Source: Dialister sp. CAG:486
GTDB taxonomy: Bacteria > Bacillota > Negativicutes > Veillonellales > Dialisteraceae
Assembly (NCBI GenBank): GCA_000434475.1
Contig: FR879469.1
Coordinates: 2,471 to 9,435, forward strand
Length of the DNA stretch: 6,965 nt
Reading direction: 5' to 3'
Shown one piece after another: positions 1 through 5,350 of this stretch. The notes below the pieces were generated by a model that did not search any database, had not been told where the DNA came from, and saw only the letters and a program-made list of their open reading frames with translations. The first letter of the stretch is position 1. Each line of letters starts with the position of its first letter. The translations under genes were made by a program, and so were the position numbers.

Positions 1-41
1 GGGAATGGATCTTTTGGGGGAAGGGGACGGTCTCTTTCTCC

Positions 42-497
42 TCACCGTATCCATGCTTCGAGCTTCTTCAAAAGGCCTTCGCAGGCTTTTTCTTCCAGCT
101 CATATGCATCTTCGAAGGCAGCGCCTTTGTGCGGGTTCGGGATATCGGCTTCTTTTCCGGCGTATTCGGCGAGGAGATGGATCTTCTCATCGACATCGCC
201 GCCCATGGTATTGAAGATGTCGGGATTGTTCTTATCATTCATGAGGAGGATGAAGTCGTAGTCATCATAGGTCTTCCAGGCGATGGGGAAGGTCTTTTTC
301 ATCGTATAGGGGATGCCGTGGGCAGAGAGCGTCTCCTGCGCCGCCTTGGAAAGGGGAGCGCCTTCTTTGGCAAATGAGGCGGCAGAGACGGAGAGTGAGT
401 CTGTCAGACCAGCCTTCTGAATGAGGTGGTCCATGATGCATTGAGCCATCGGCGGTTCGTTGTTTCCTGTGTGCGAGATAAAGAGAAGACGGATCAT
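42..497 (-). CDS. Low-molecular-weight phosphatase-fold protein, probably catalytically inactive
   Basis: This 151-residue protein has the length and layout of low-molecular-weight protein-tyrosine phosphatases. The N-terminus (MIRLLFIS, then PPMAQCIM at 15-22) matches the beta1/P-loop/helix1 region. YDFILLMNDKNN (80-91) matches the family's 'D-x-I-L-x-M-D-x-x-N' segment, and DIPNPHKG (118-125) sits where the general-acid DP motif is found. The family P-loop is C-x-G-N-x-C-R-S-P-M-A. Here the same stretch reads SHTGNNEPPMA, so the nucleophilic Cys is replaced by Ser8, the phosphate-binding Arg by Glu14 and the general-acid Asp by Asn121. The fold looks intact, with no frameshift or internal stop. 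I infer a pseudophosphatase with a binding or regulatory role, or a diverged activity. The start is supported by AAGGAG at 505-510, 7 nt upstream of ATG. It lies downstream of the sensor kinase in the same direction, but the gap of over 140 bp suggests separate expression. The region after the stop runs off the window without a visible terminator. Confidence 0.85.
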   Translation of the reverse strand: MIRLLFISHTGNNEPPMAQCIMDHLIQKAGLTDSLSVSAASFAKEGAPLSKAAQETLSAHGIPYTMKKTFPIAWKTYDDYDFILLMNDKNNPDIFNTMGGDVDEKIHLLAEYAGKEADIPNPHKGAAFEDAYELEEKACEGLLKKLEAWIR

Positions 498-522
498 GAT
501 GAGACTCCTTTCTATGAAATGG

Positions 523-590
523 GGAGTGACTGGGGATAGGGGTGACCGTTTGGCTCTTGCGACCTCATTTCGAGCGGAGCGAGAGCTCTT
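523..590. repeat. Remnants of intergenic repeat words
   Basis: Read on the minus strand, 523-548 contains GGTCACCCCTATCCCCAGTC, continuing with ACTCC. This is the same vocabulary (AGTCAC, TATCCCC, CCAGTCACT) as the repeat block at 2531-2605, but in the opposite orientation. Next to it, 565-588 contains CTCATTTCGAGCGGAGCGAG, whose reverse complement resembles the CTCGCTCGAATGAG motif at 2066-2079. This looks like degraded copies of the genome's intergenic repeat families lying in the untranslated leader of the phosphatase-like gene. Confidence 0.5.
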
Positions 591-599
591 CTTATCCTT

Positions 600-605
600 A
601 TTATA
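600..605 (-). promoter_or_regulatory. Possible -10 element for the phosphatase-like gene
   Basis: A perfect TATAAT reads on the minus strand in the gap between the kinase stop and the phosphatase-like gene. I could not find a convincing -35 hexamer at 16-18 bp. A TTTACA at 615-620 is too close. The site would give a 5' leader of about 95 nt. This is a weak call based on one hexamer. Confidence 0.3.
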
Positions 606-640
606 TCTTTCGAATGTAAAAAAACAGTAAAACGGATTTT

Positions 641-1981
641 CTAGTCCCGGGGCGCCGCCTTTTCATCTTCCACGGTGAAGTACGCTTCGAAGCGTACTAT
701 ACCGTCCTCCTGCGTGAAATTTTTATAGGCGTTGTGGGCATCTAGGAAGCGGGCGATGGAGACCATGCCGAAGCCATGGCCTTCCTTGTCTGTCTTGGGG
801 TAGCCATTCTCATCAAAGCGGATGGGCGTGTCGTATTGGTTCACGACGGAGAGTGCGATCTGATTTCCTTTCATAAGGAGCGTGAGGTCGACGGTGCGTT
901 TCTCTTTGGGCATGGTGGCGGAGGCTTGGATGGCATTTTCGAGAAGGTTCGCAAGTACGTAGGCGAGCGGGCTTTCGATGGAGGGAAGGCTCTGCGGGAA
1001 GGAGATTTTGTGGCTGGTGCGGACGGAGAGTTCTTTCGCTTTTTCGAAATAGATAGAGATGATGGCATTGATGATCGGATTCAGGCAATAGGGGTGGGTG
1101 GCGGTGCGCTCTAAGTCTTCGTGAGAGCTTTCCAAAAGGGCAAGGGCTTCTTCTGTCTGTCCTTGCTGCAGAAGTCCGTGGAGTGCAAGGATCCGGTGGC
1201 GCAGGTCGTGCCGGAAGAGGGACATTTCTTTCCCGTTATCCTGCAGGATCTGGGCATAGGATTGGAGGAAGGAAATGGATTTCTCCATCAGGTGGTTTGC
1301 ACTCTGGATATTCGTCAAATTCTCGAAGTCTTTCTTTTCCAGAATGATGTAGCGGTCAAAGGCGATGAAGAAAATGATGAGGGTGAACCAGACGAAGAAT
1401 TTGTCAGGAGACCACATCTCTCCCAGCAGGCTGGTCGGCACAGCGGTCATGGCGATGAGCAGCGGGATGGCGGCGATGTAGTAGGAGTGCTGTTTTTCAT
1501 TCATGAAGCGCTTCGAGGGCAGCATGGGGGAAAAGACGCGGTAGGCACCGGGAAGGGTCAATGCAAAGAAGAGGTCATAGATCAAGATATGCAGGGTCAT
1601 AAGATCATTCGGTGGTCTATCTGGGAATAGGAGAAGGAGGCAGAGGCCTGACACGGCGTGGAGGGCAAACATGTAGATGCCCTGCATGCCCAGGATAAAG
1701 AGCTGCGAGGCTCTGGCGGTGGGGAAGATAAAAAGCATCGAGAGAAAGAAGGGGATCCAGCCGAGGGCAAGACAGCACTTGTATGTGAAGACGTTGAGAC
1801 CGAGCTGGTCTACGAGGAGGGCCATCCAGCTCATATTGAAGAGCAGGACGAGACAGTCCGTGTAAAAAAGGCGGCGTTTCGTCTTGTCGTCCATGATGCC
1901 CGCAAAGGGCGTATAGCGTACATAGGCTCCGCCCACCTGAAGGATGGTGATGGCAGAGACCAGAAGAATGATGTCGATCAT
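641..1981 (-). CDS. GHKL-type membrane sensor histidine kinase (AgrC/ComD-like)
   Basis: This is a 446-residue membrane sensor kinase. The N-terminal half carries about seven hydrophobic segments (roughly residues 2-21, 40-57, 69-87, 94-119, 128-145, 168-186 and 194-213) and no large extracellular domain. A helical linker follows. Then comes the phosphoacceptor motif FRHDLRHR (256-263; H258 is the likely phosphorylated His), the ATP-binding N-box LLENAIQAS (346-354; N349) and the G-box GHGFGM (401-406). The RHD-type H-box with a GHKL ATPase domain is typical of kinases paired with LytTR regulators, often in peptide sensing; the ligand here is unknown. I chose ATG at 1981 because AAGGAG (1989-1994) lies 7 nt upstream. 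An in-frame ATG at 2026 would add 15 polar residues without a ribosome binding site. Its probable partner is the LytTR regulator upstream, separated by about 630 bp of repeats, and no clear promoter of its own is visible. Confidence 0.93.
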   Translation of the reverse strand: MIDIILLVSAITILQVGGAYVRYTPFAGIMDDKTKRRLFYTDCLVLLFNMSWMALLVDQLGLNVFTYKCCLALGWIPFFLSMLFIFPTARASQLFILGMQGIYMFALHAVSGLCLLLLFPDRPPNDLMTLHILIYDLFFALTLPGAYRVFSPMLPSKRFMNEKQHSYYIAAIPLLIAMTAVPTSLLGEMWSPDKFFVWFTLIIFFIAFDRYIILEKKDFENLTNIQSANHLMEKSISFLQSYAQILQDNGKEMSLFRHDLRHRILALHGLLQQGQTEEALALLESSHEDLERTATHPYCLNPIINAIISIYFEKAKELSVRTSHKISFPQSLPSIESPLAYVLANLLENAIQASATMPKEKRTVDLTLLMKGNQIALSVVNQYDTPIRFDENGYPKTDKEGHGFGMVSIARFLDAHNAYKNFTQEDGIVRFEAYFTVEDEKAAPRD

Positions 1982-2035
1982 GGGTTTGCTCCTTATGAAA
2001 TGAGTGCCCGGCGTTTTCTGGATCAACGGGGGGGC

Positions 2036-2156
2036 GTGCTGCCTCTTGATTGCGATGGAAAGCCTCGCTCGAATGAGAAATTAGAAATGAGGAATTAGGA
2101 GTGAAGGTGGCGGCTTCGCCAGATCCTTCGACTCAGGTCGCAGCTGTTCTGGCATT
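2036..2156 (+). repeat. Dispersed intergenic repeat, copy 1
   Basis: The part 2097-2156 is identical to 6905-6965 except for one extra G in the other copy (6929). Weaker similarity extends to the left: both copies begin with TGCTGC, then a TTGATTG and a CTCGA.TGAG motif, followed by a purine-rich stretch rich in GAG/TGA words. The repeat includes the hairpin word GGCGGCTTCGCC. The right side continues here into the longer GATCC/GGATGAC element, while the other copy is cut by the window end. The orientation is given relative to the plus strand only, because the native direction is unknown. Confidence 0.8.
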
Positions 2157-2196
2157 CGTTATCTCACATACGACGTTTCTCGCCGCTCAGGATGAC
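2122..2196. repeat. Long GATCC...GGATGAC intergenic element
   Basis: This 75-bp element starts GATCCTTCGACTC and ends GCTCAGGATGAC. Its outer bases ATCCT/AGGAT form a terminal inverted repeat, and CGACtcagGTCG gives a small hairpin near the left end. The edges match those of the 26-bp element at 2480-2505, which lacks the roughly 50-bp centre. A truncated third copy starts at 6931 at the window end. It resembles small REP- or MITE-like intergenic elements; no transposase is encoded. Confidence 0.6.
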
Positions 2197-2243
2197 GAAA
2201 CGGGGTGATGCCCGAAGGTAGTATTCAAGTTACAAGTCACCGG

Positions 2244-2279
2244 GTCACTCGGCACCACTAATCTCTAATCCCTAGCCAC
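2244..2279 (+). repeat. 36-bp direct repeat, copy A
   Basis: The sequence runs from GTCACTCGGCACCACTAATC to TAATCCCTAGCCAC and matches 2548-2583 at 35 of 36 positions; the single difference is T versus C at 2263. Copy B is embedded in a longer tract of related words, while this copy follows only a short CAAGTCACCGG tract. Confidence 0.85.
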
Positions 2280-2301
2280 GCATCCCTGTTTTCAAACTTG
2301 T

Positions 2302-2316
2302 GGTGGCGGCTTCGCC
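2302..2316. repeat. GC hairpin word, middle copy of three
   Basis: The 15-mer GGTGGCGGCTTCGCC occurs at 2106-2120, here, and at 6914-6928. Its core GGCG-gctt-CGCC can form a small stem with a 4-nt loop. Unlike the other two copies, this one is not followed by the GATCCTTCG element, so it is either a separate insertion or a decayed copy. Confidence 0.7.
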
Positions 2317-2412
2317 GCGAATAGGATGGGTTGCGTTCCAAGCATATCGTCATTGAAAGCGTTGCCGAGAAATCTTCCTTGCAGACCGATGAGCGGTGAG
2401 AGCTTGAAAACC

Positions 2413-2444
2413 GAAAAACGCAGCACGAAGGCGTTTTTCCGTGC
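2413..2444. other. Overlapping inverted repeats forming two alternative hairpins
   Basis: GAAAAACGC (2413-2421) is complementary to GCGTTTTTC (2431-2439), giving a 9-bp stem with a 9-nt loop. GCACG (2423-2427) within that loop is also complementary to CGTGC (2440-2444) just outside it. The two stems are mutually exclusive in a hairpin, although a pseudoknot-like pairing is imaginable. No U-tract follows on either strand, so it does not look like a simple Rho-independent terminator. It lies in the part of the spacer not accounted for by recognised repeats. Confidence 0.5.
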
Positions 2445-2479
2445 AGGGGCAGGAGGGATACTAATCGCTGTGCAACAAA

Positions 2480-2505
2480 GATCCCTCGGCTGCGCTCGGG
2501 ATGAC
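2480..2505. repeat. Short GATCC...GGATGAC intergenic element
   Basis: The element reads GATCCCTCGGCTGCG followed by CTCGGGATGAC. The ends ATCCC (2481-2485) and GGGAT (2498-2502) form an inverted repeat. It shares both edges with the 75-bp element at 2122-2196 but has a much shorter centre. Sequences of this type, with ATCC-TCG and GGATGAC ends, recur between genes in many Firmicute genomes; that is a recollection I could not check here. Confidence 0.6.
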
Positions 2506-2530
2506 AGGGGGACGGGTGTCTCTTAGTCTC

Positions 2531-2605
2531 CCAGTCACTAGTCCCCAGTCACTCGGCACCACTAATCCCTAATCCCTAGCCACCAGTCACCAGTCACTAT
2601 CCCCC
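2531..2605 (+). repeat. Tract of degenerate AGTCACT/ATCCCTA words including 36-bp repeat copy B
   Basis: The tract is a chain of short imperfect units: CCAGTCACTAG, CCCCAGTCACTCGG, CACCACTAATCCC, TAATCCCTAG and CACCAGTCACCAGTCACT. It ends at the stop codon of the response regulator. The 36 bp at 2548-2583 are copy B of the direct repeat at 2244-2279. The units are too irregular for a microsatellite or CRISPR array and have no coding potential. Similar words in reverse orientation lie at 523-548. Confidence 0.75.
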
Positions 2606-2610
2606 GAGCC

Positions 2611-3345
2611 TTATCTCGACAGCAGAAACTGCATGTACTGCTGCTTGACTTCTTTCTTTTTCCGGCGGCTGATAGGGAGAGTCAGATCTCCTTTCAATAG
2701 GAAGGTATCCTCCTTCATGGCGGTGACGGCATTCATATTGAGAATGAGGCGATGGTAGGTCTCGAGGAAGCGCTCATCGGTAAGGAGAATGTCTGCCAGC
2801 TCATGGTAGCTGTTCTGCGAGGCAAGGGCGCGGTCTTCGAGATGGAGGATGGCGCCGCGGCTGCCCTGACAGTCCATGTAGAGGATGTGGCCGTAGGGGA
2901 CGGAGGGGCATTCGCCGCCGGCGAGCTTTACGGTGAGCGTCTTTGCAGCGAGCGCATCCTCCGGGAGGAGGCGTGTCAGAAGGGTCTCGAGCTGCGGCGC
3001 ATTTTTAAGGAGCGGCTTTAGCACGTAGCCGGAGGCGAAGACGTTGTAGCTTTCGAGCGCGTGGTCGCGGCTGGTGGTGAGGAAGATGATCCATGCGTCC
3101 TCATCGATGGCGCGGATCTCTTCGGCTACCTGCATACCGGTCATGCGGGGCATGTAGATGTCAAGGAGGATGAGGTCGTAGTCGCCTTTTTCAAAATTTT
3201 CCAGAAAGGATGGGCCGCTGGTGTAGGCGGAGATGGTGTAGTCGATGGGCGTCTGTCCTGCCCTTTTCTGAAAATAATGCGAGAGGCACATCCGGATCTC
3301 TTTGAGGTCAGCCGGATTGTCGTCGACCGTTGCAATGCGTAACAT
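2611..3345 (-). CDS. LytTR-family response regulator (AgrA/ComE-like)
   Basis: This 244-residue protein is a cytoplasmic two-component regulator. Residues 1-122 form a receiver domain: acidic pocket D8/D9, phosphoacceptor D62 in LLDIYMP (60-66), switch Thr at 90/91 in FLTTS and conserved Lys110 in LKP. Residues about 136-242 form a LytTR DNA-binding domain, recognisable from the 'ILYMDCQGSR' strand region, the 'LADILLTDERFLETYHRLILN' pattern and the C-terminal 'LPISRRKKKEVKQQY' motif. Members of this family usually bind direct repeats upstream of target promoters and are phosphorylated by GHKL membrane kinases. The nearest kinase is encoded downstream at 641-1981. The start at 3345 is supported by AAGGGGAG (3352-3359), 6 nt upstream, and a strong promoter lies just before it. 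The stop is followed by a weak CGAG/CTCG pairing with no U-tract, so transcription may continue into the repeat spacer. Confidence 0.95.
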   Translation of the reverse strand: MLRIATVDDNPADLKEIRMCLSHYFQKRAGQTPIDYTISAYTSGPSFLENFEKGDYDLILLDIYMPRMTGMQVAEEIRAIDEDAWIIFLTTSRDHALESYNVFASGYVLKPLLKNAPQLETLLTRLLPEDALAAKTLTVKLAGGECPSVPYGHILYMDCQGSRGAILHLEDRALASQNSYHELADILLTDERFLETYHRLILNMNAVTAMKEDTFLLKGDLTLPISRRKKKEVKQQYMQFLLSR

Positions 3346-3374
3346 AAAAATCTCCCCTTCCCTTTATTATCTAT

Positions 3375-3403
3375 ATTATAAAGGAAAGAGGAGGGCATGT
3401 GAA
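3375..3403 (-). promoter_or_regulatory. Sigma70-type promoter of the response regulator
   Basis: On the minus strand TTCACA (3398-3403, 5 of 6 match to the -35 consensus) and a perfect TATAAT (3375-3380) are separated by exactly 17 bp. The predicted start of transcription near 3368 leaves a short leader of about 23 nt containing the AAGGGGAG ribosome binding site. The promoter lies within 60 bp downstream of the leuA stop, so the regulator is expressed independently of leuA. I see no obvious terminator between leuA and this promoter. Confidence 0.8.
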
Positions 3404-3432
3404 TGAAAATCTAAAAATGAAGGCGGTATGGT

Positions 3433-5124
3433 CTAGTCCCTTTTGGCAGACACCTTCTCGCTGATCCCGTCCATGCGGTTGACGGCGGAGAGGAAGGCTT
3501 TGACGGAGGCGGTGATGGTATCGCGGTCGATGCCGGCACCCCATGTGGTCTTGCCGGTCTCATCGGTGAGGCCGAAGTAGGCGATGCCGCGGGAGGCGGG
3601 GTCACGGTCAAGGTCATGCTCTTCATAGATCAGGTGGGTGACATGGATATCGTAGGTCTTGCACAGTGCGCGGCTGATGGCATCGAGCTGGCCTTTGCCG
3701 CAGGCTTCGATGTGTTTCTCCCTGCCGTGGACGGAGAGGGTGACGCAGCCCTTCCAGGTGTAGCCGCTTCGGCGGAAGTGGAAGTCGGAGAGGGCGATGG
3801 GGGACTCCCGGTTCACATAGGTGGTCTCGAAGATGCTCTTGATCTCTTCTGCGGAGAGCTCCTGATGGCGTTTGTCGGAGATGTCTTTGACAAGGTAGCC
3901 GAATCCTTCCCGCATGTCTTTCGGCAGGCGGATGCCGTAGGTGTTTTCCAGAATGTAGGCGACGCCGCCCTTGCCGGACTGGCTGTTGATGCGGATGACG
4001 TCCGCTTCATATTTTCTGCCGATGTCTTCCGGGTCGAGCGGCAGGTAGGGGACATTCCAGTAGTCGTACATGCCTTCGGCGTGGTGCTTCATGCCTTTGG
4101 CGATGGCGTCCTGATGAGAGCCGGAGAAGGCGGCAAAGACGAGCTTGCCGGCGTAGGGCTGGCGGTCGCCGACCTTCATGCGGGTGAGGCGCTCGTACAT
4201 CTCGATGAGCTGAGGCATGTGGGTGAAGTCCAGATGCGGATCGATGCCGTGGGTGTACATGTTCATGGCGACGGTGACGATGTCGACGTTGCCCGTGCGT
4301 TCGCCATTGCCGAAGAGCGTGCCTTCGATGCGGTCCGCTCCGGCGAGAAGTCCCATCTCGGCATCCGCTACGCCTGAGCCGCGGTCATTGTGCGGATGGA
4401 GGGAGAGGATGACGCTGTCTCTGTACTTGAGGTGCTGGTCCATGTAGGCGATCTGCATGCCGTAGACATGGGGCATGGACAGCTGCACGGTCGAGGGGAG
4501 ATTGATGATGGCTTTCCTCTCCGCCGTCGGCTGCCATACGTCGAGGACGGCATTGCACACGTCCAGCGCGTAGTCGACCTCGGTGCCGCTGAAGCTCTCC
4601 GGGGAGTATTCGAAACGGTACGCGCGTCCGGCGGCTTCGGTGAGCTCTTTCAGCATCGTCGCACCTTCGACGGCAATGGCTTTGATGTCGTCCTTCGATT
4701 TATGGAAGACCTGCTCGCGCTGGGCGACGGAGGTGGAGTTGTAGACATGGACGATGGCATTCTTTACACCGTCCAGGGCTTCGAAGGTGCGGCGGATGAT
4801 GTGCTCTCTCGCCTGTGTCAGGACCTGGACGGTGACGTCATCCGGGATCATGTCCTTTTCGATCAGCGTGCGGAGGAATGCATACTCTGTCTCCGAGGCC
4901 GCAGGAAATCCGACTTCGATCTCCTTGAAGCCGATGGCAATGAGCTTCTGGTAGAATTCCAGCTTCTCCTCGAGGCTCATCGGGATGACGAGTGCCTGAT
5001 TTCCGTCACGCAGGTCCACGCTGCACCATATCGGAGCGTGATCGACAGCGTCTTTCATCATCCAGCGCATGTCACAGGCGGGGGGCATGAAGTATCCTTT
5101 GCGGTATTTCTGCGGGTTCATCAT
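3433..5124 (-). CDS. leuA: 2-isopropylmalate synthase
   Basis: This 563-residue enzyme condenses acetyl-CoA with 2-oxoisovalerate to give 2-isopropylmalate, the committed step of leucine synthesis in the cytoplasm. The catalytic TIM barrel shows the metal- and substrate-binding LRDGNQ (38-43), the family signature HPHNDRG (243-249, with H243 and H245 as metal ligands) and GNGERTGNVD (272-281). SGSHQDAI (334-341) and SQSGKGG (381-387) follow. The region from about 420 on is the LeuA regulatory (leucine-feedback) domain. Length and motifs fit the longer, yeast-like LeuA type (about 560 residues) rather than the 510-residue E. coli type. I chose ATG at 5124 because AAAGGA (5134-5139) lies 9 nt upstream and the protein matches the family from there. 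An in-frame ATG at 5187 lies in the leader and has no ribosome binding site. No leuB, leuC or leuD follows in the window. Expression is controlled by a leucine T-box leader. Confidence 0.97.
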   Translation of the reverse strand: MMNPQKYRKGYFMPPACDMRWMMKDAVDHAPIWCSVDLRDGNQALVIPMSLEEKLEFYQKLIAIGFKEIEVGFPAASETEYAFLRTLIEKDMIPDDVTVQVLTQAREHIIRRTFEALDGVKNAIVHVYNSTSVAQREQVFHKSKDDIKAIAVEGATMLKELTEAAGRAYRFEYSPESFSGTEVDYALDVCNAVLDVWQPTAERKAIINLPSTVQLSMPHVYGMQIAYMDQHLKYRDSVILSLHPHNDRGSGVADAEMGLLAGADRIEGTLFGNGERTGNVDIVTVAMNMYTHGIDPHLDFTHMPQLIEMYERLTRMKVGDRQPYAGKLVFAAFSGSHQDAIAKGMKHHAEGMYDYWNVPYLPLDPEDIGRKYEADVIRINSQSGKGGVAYILENTYGIRLPKDMREGFGYLVKDISDKRHQELSAEEIKSIFETTYVNRESPIALSDFHFRRSGYTWKGCVTLSVHGREKHIEACGKGQLDAISRALCKTYDIHVTHLIYEEHDLDRDPASRGIAYFGLTDETGKTTWGAGIDRDTITASVKAFLSAVNRMDGISEKVSAKRD

Positions 5125-5205
5125 AATGGATCGTCCTTTCTTCAAGGCAACGGGGACGGGCGCAGAGGAAAAGGAGAAAAGCCCCAAGCCTCAGACCGCT
5201 CGCCC

Positions 5206-5247
5206 CAAAAGAAAAAGCATCCTTCGTACATAAGAGACGAAAGATGC
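5206..5247 (-). terminator. Second leuA leader terminator
   Basis: GCATCTTTCGT (5247-5237) pairs with ACGAAGGATGC (5227-5217), with one G-U pair, followed by TTTTTCTTTT. The terminator begins 9 nt after the second T-box sequence, as expected for a T-box expression platform. It shares CTTTCGTCTCTT with the first terminator, which suggests duplication of the module. Confidence 0.88.
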
Positions 5248-5255
5248 CTGATTTC

Positions 5256-5310
5256 CGCGGTACCACTCTGATTCACCCTGCCGGTGCGCTTTGCCGATGG
5301 GAGCCGGCGA
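5256..5310 (-). promoter_or_regulatory. Second Stem III-like hairpin and T-box sequence without its own Stem I
   Basis: After the first terminator, GCCGG and CCGGC bracket a small hairpin region, followed by AGAGTGGTACCGCG (5269-5256), closer to the canonical AGGGTGGNACCGCG than the first copy. Only about 40 nt separate the first terminator's U-tract from this T-box, too little for a Stem I with a specifier loop. The two T-box sequences are exactly 100 nt apart. Confidence 0.85.
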
Positions 5311-5350
5311 AGAAAAACAAAAAGCCTTTCGTCAAGAGACGAAAGGCTTT
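5311..5350 (-). terminator. First leuA leader terminator
   Basis: AAAGCCTTTCGTC (5350-5338) and GACGAAAGGCTTT (5333-5321) form a perfect 13-bp stem with a TCTT loop, followed by TTGTTTTT. It starts 6 nt after the first T-box sequence. Confidence 0.92.

Larger units (their letters stand above)
1982..2610. other. Gene-free, repeat-rich spacer between response regulator and sensor kinase
   Basis: About 630 bp between the regulator stop and the kinase start hold no convincing gene on either strand. The longest open frame (2326-2526, plus strand) has no ribosome binding site or recognisable domain, and partly translates a repeat. The spacer is filled with short repeats: a repeat shared with the right end of the window (2036-2156), GATCC/GGATGAC elements (2122-2196 and 2480-2505), two near-identical 36-nt copies (2244-2279 and 2548-2583) and a GC hairpin (2302-2316). 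The part from 2317 to 2480 is not explained by these, apart from a hairpin at 2413-2444. A run of seven G lies at 2028-2034. Confidence 0.75.

Noticed and set aside
1982..2026. Upstream in-frame ATG extending the sensor kinase by 15 residues
   Set aside because: There is no Shine-Dalgarno before it, whereas the ATG at 1981 has AAGGAG 7 nt upstream, and the first membrane segment begins right after that start.
2028..2034. Run of seven G as a possible phase-variation tract
   Set aside because: It lies outside the chosen coding region and outside any promoter I can recognise, so a length change has no evident consequence. Seven bases is also short for phase variation.
2326..2526. 66-codon plus-strand open frame in the regulator-kinase spacer
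   Set aside because: It has no ribosome binding site and no homology I recognise, and its C-terminal part is just the translation of the GATCC repeat element.
2531..2605. CRISPR array or telomere-like TTAGGG repeats
   Set aside because: The units are irregular with no constant repeat and spacer lengths, and the GATTAGGGATTAG words on the minus strand are only two to three imperfect copies within a mixed tract.
3398..3425. Possible LytTR binding repeats upstream of the regulator promoter (two TCATT words)
   Set aside because: The region is simply T-rich on the minus strand and the match to known LytTR direct-repeat patterns is too weak to call.
3616..5271. Long plus-strand open frames (3616-4377 and 4390-5271) opposite leuA
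   Set aside because: They are antisense to a well-conserved leuA, show low-complexity V/D/G-rich composition and have no recognisable domain. They are reading-frame shadows of a GC-biased gene.
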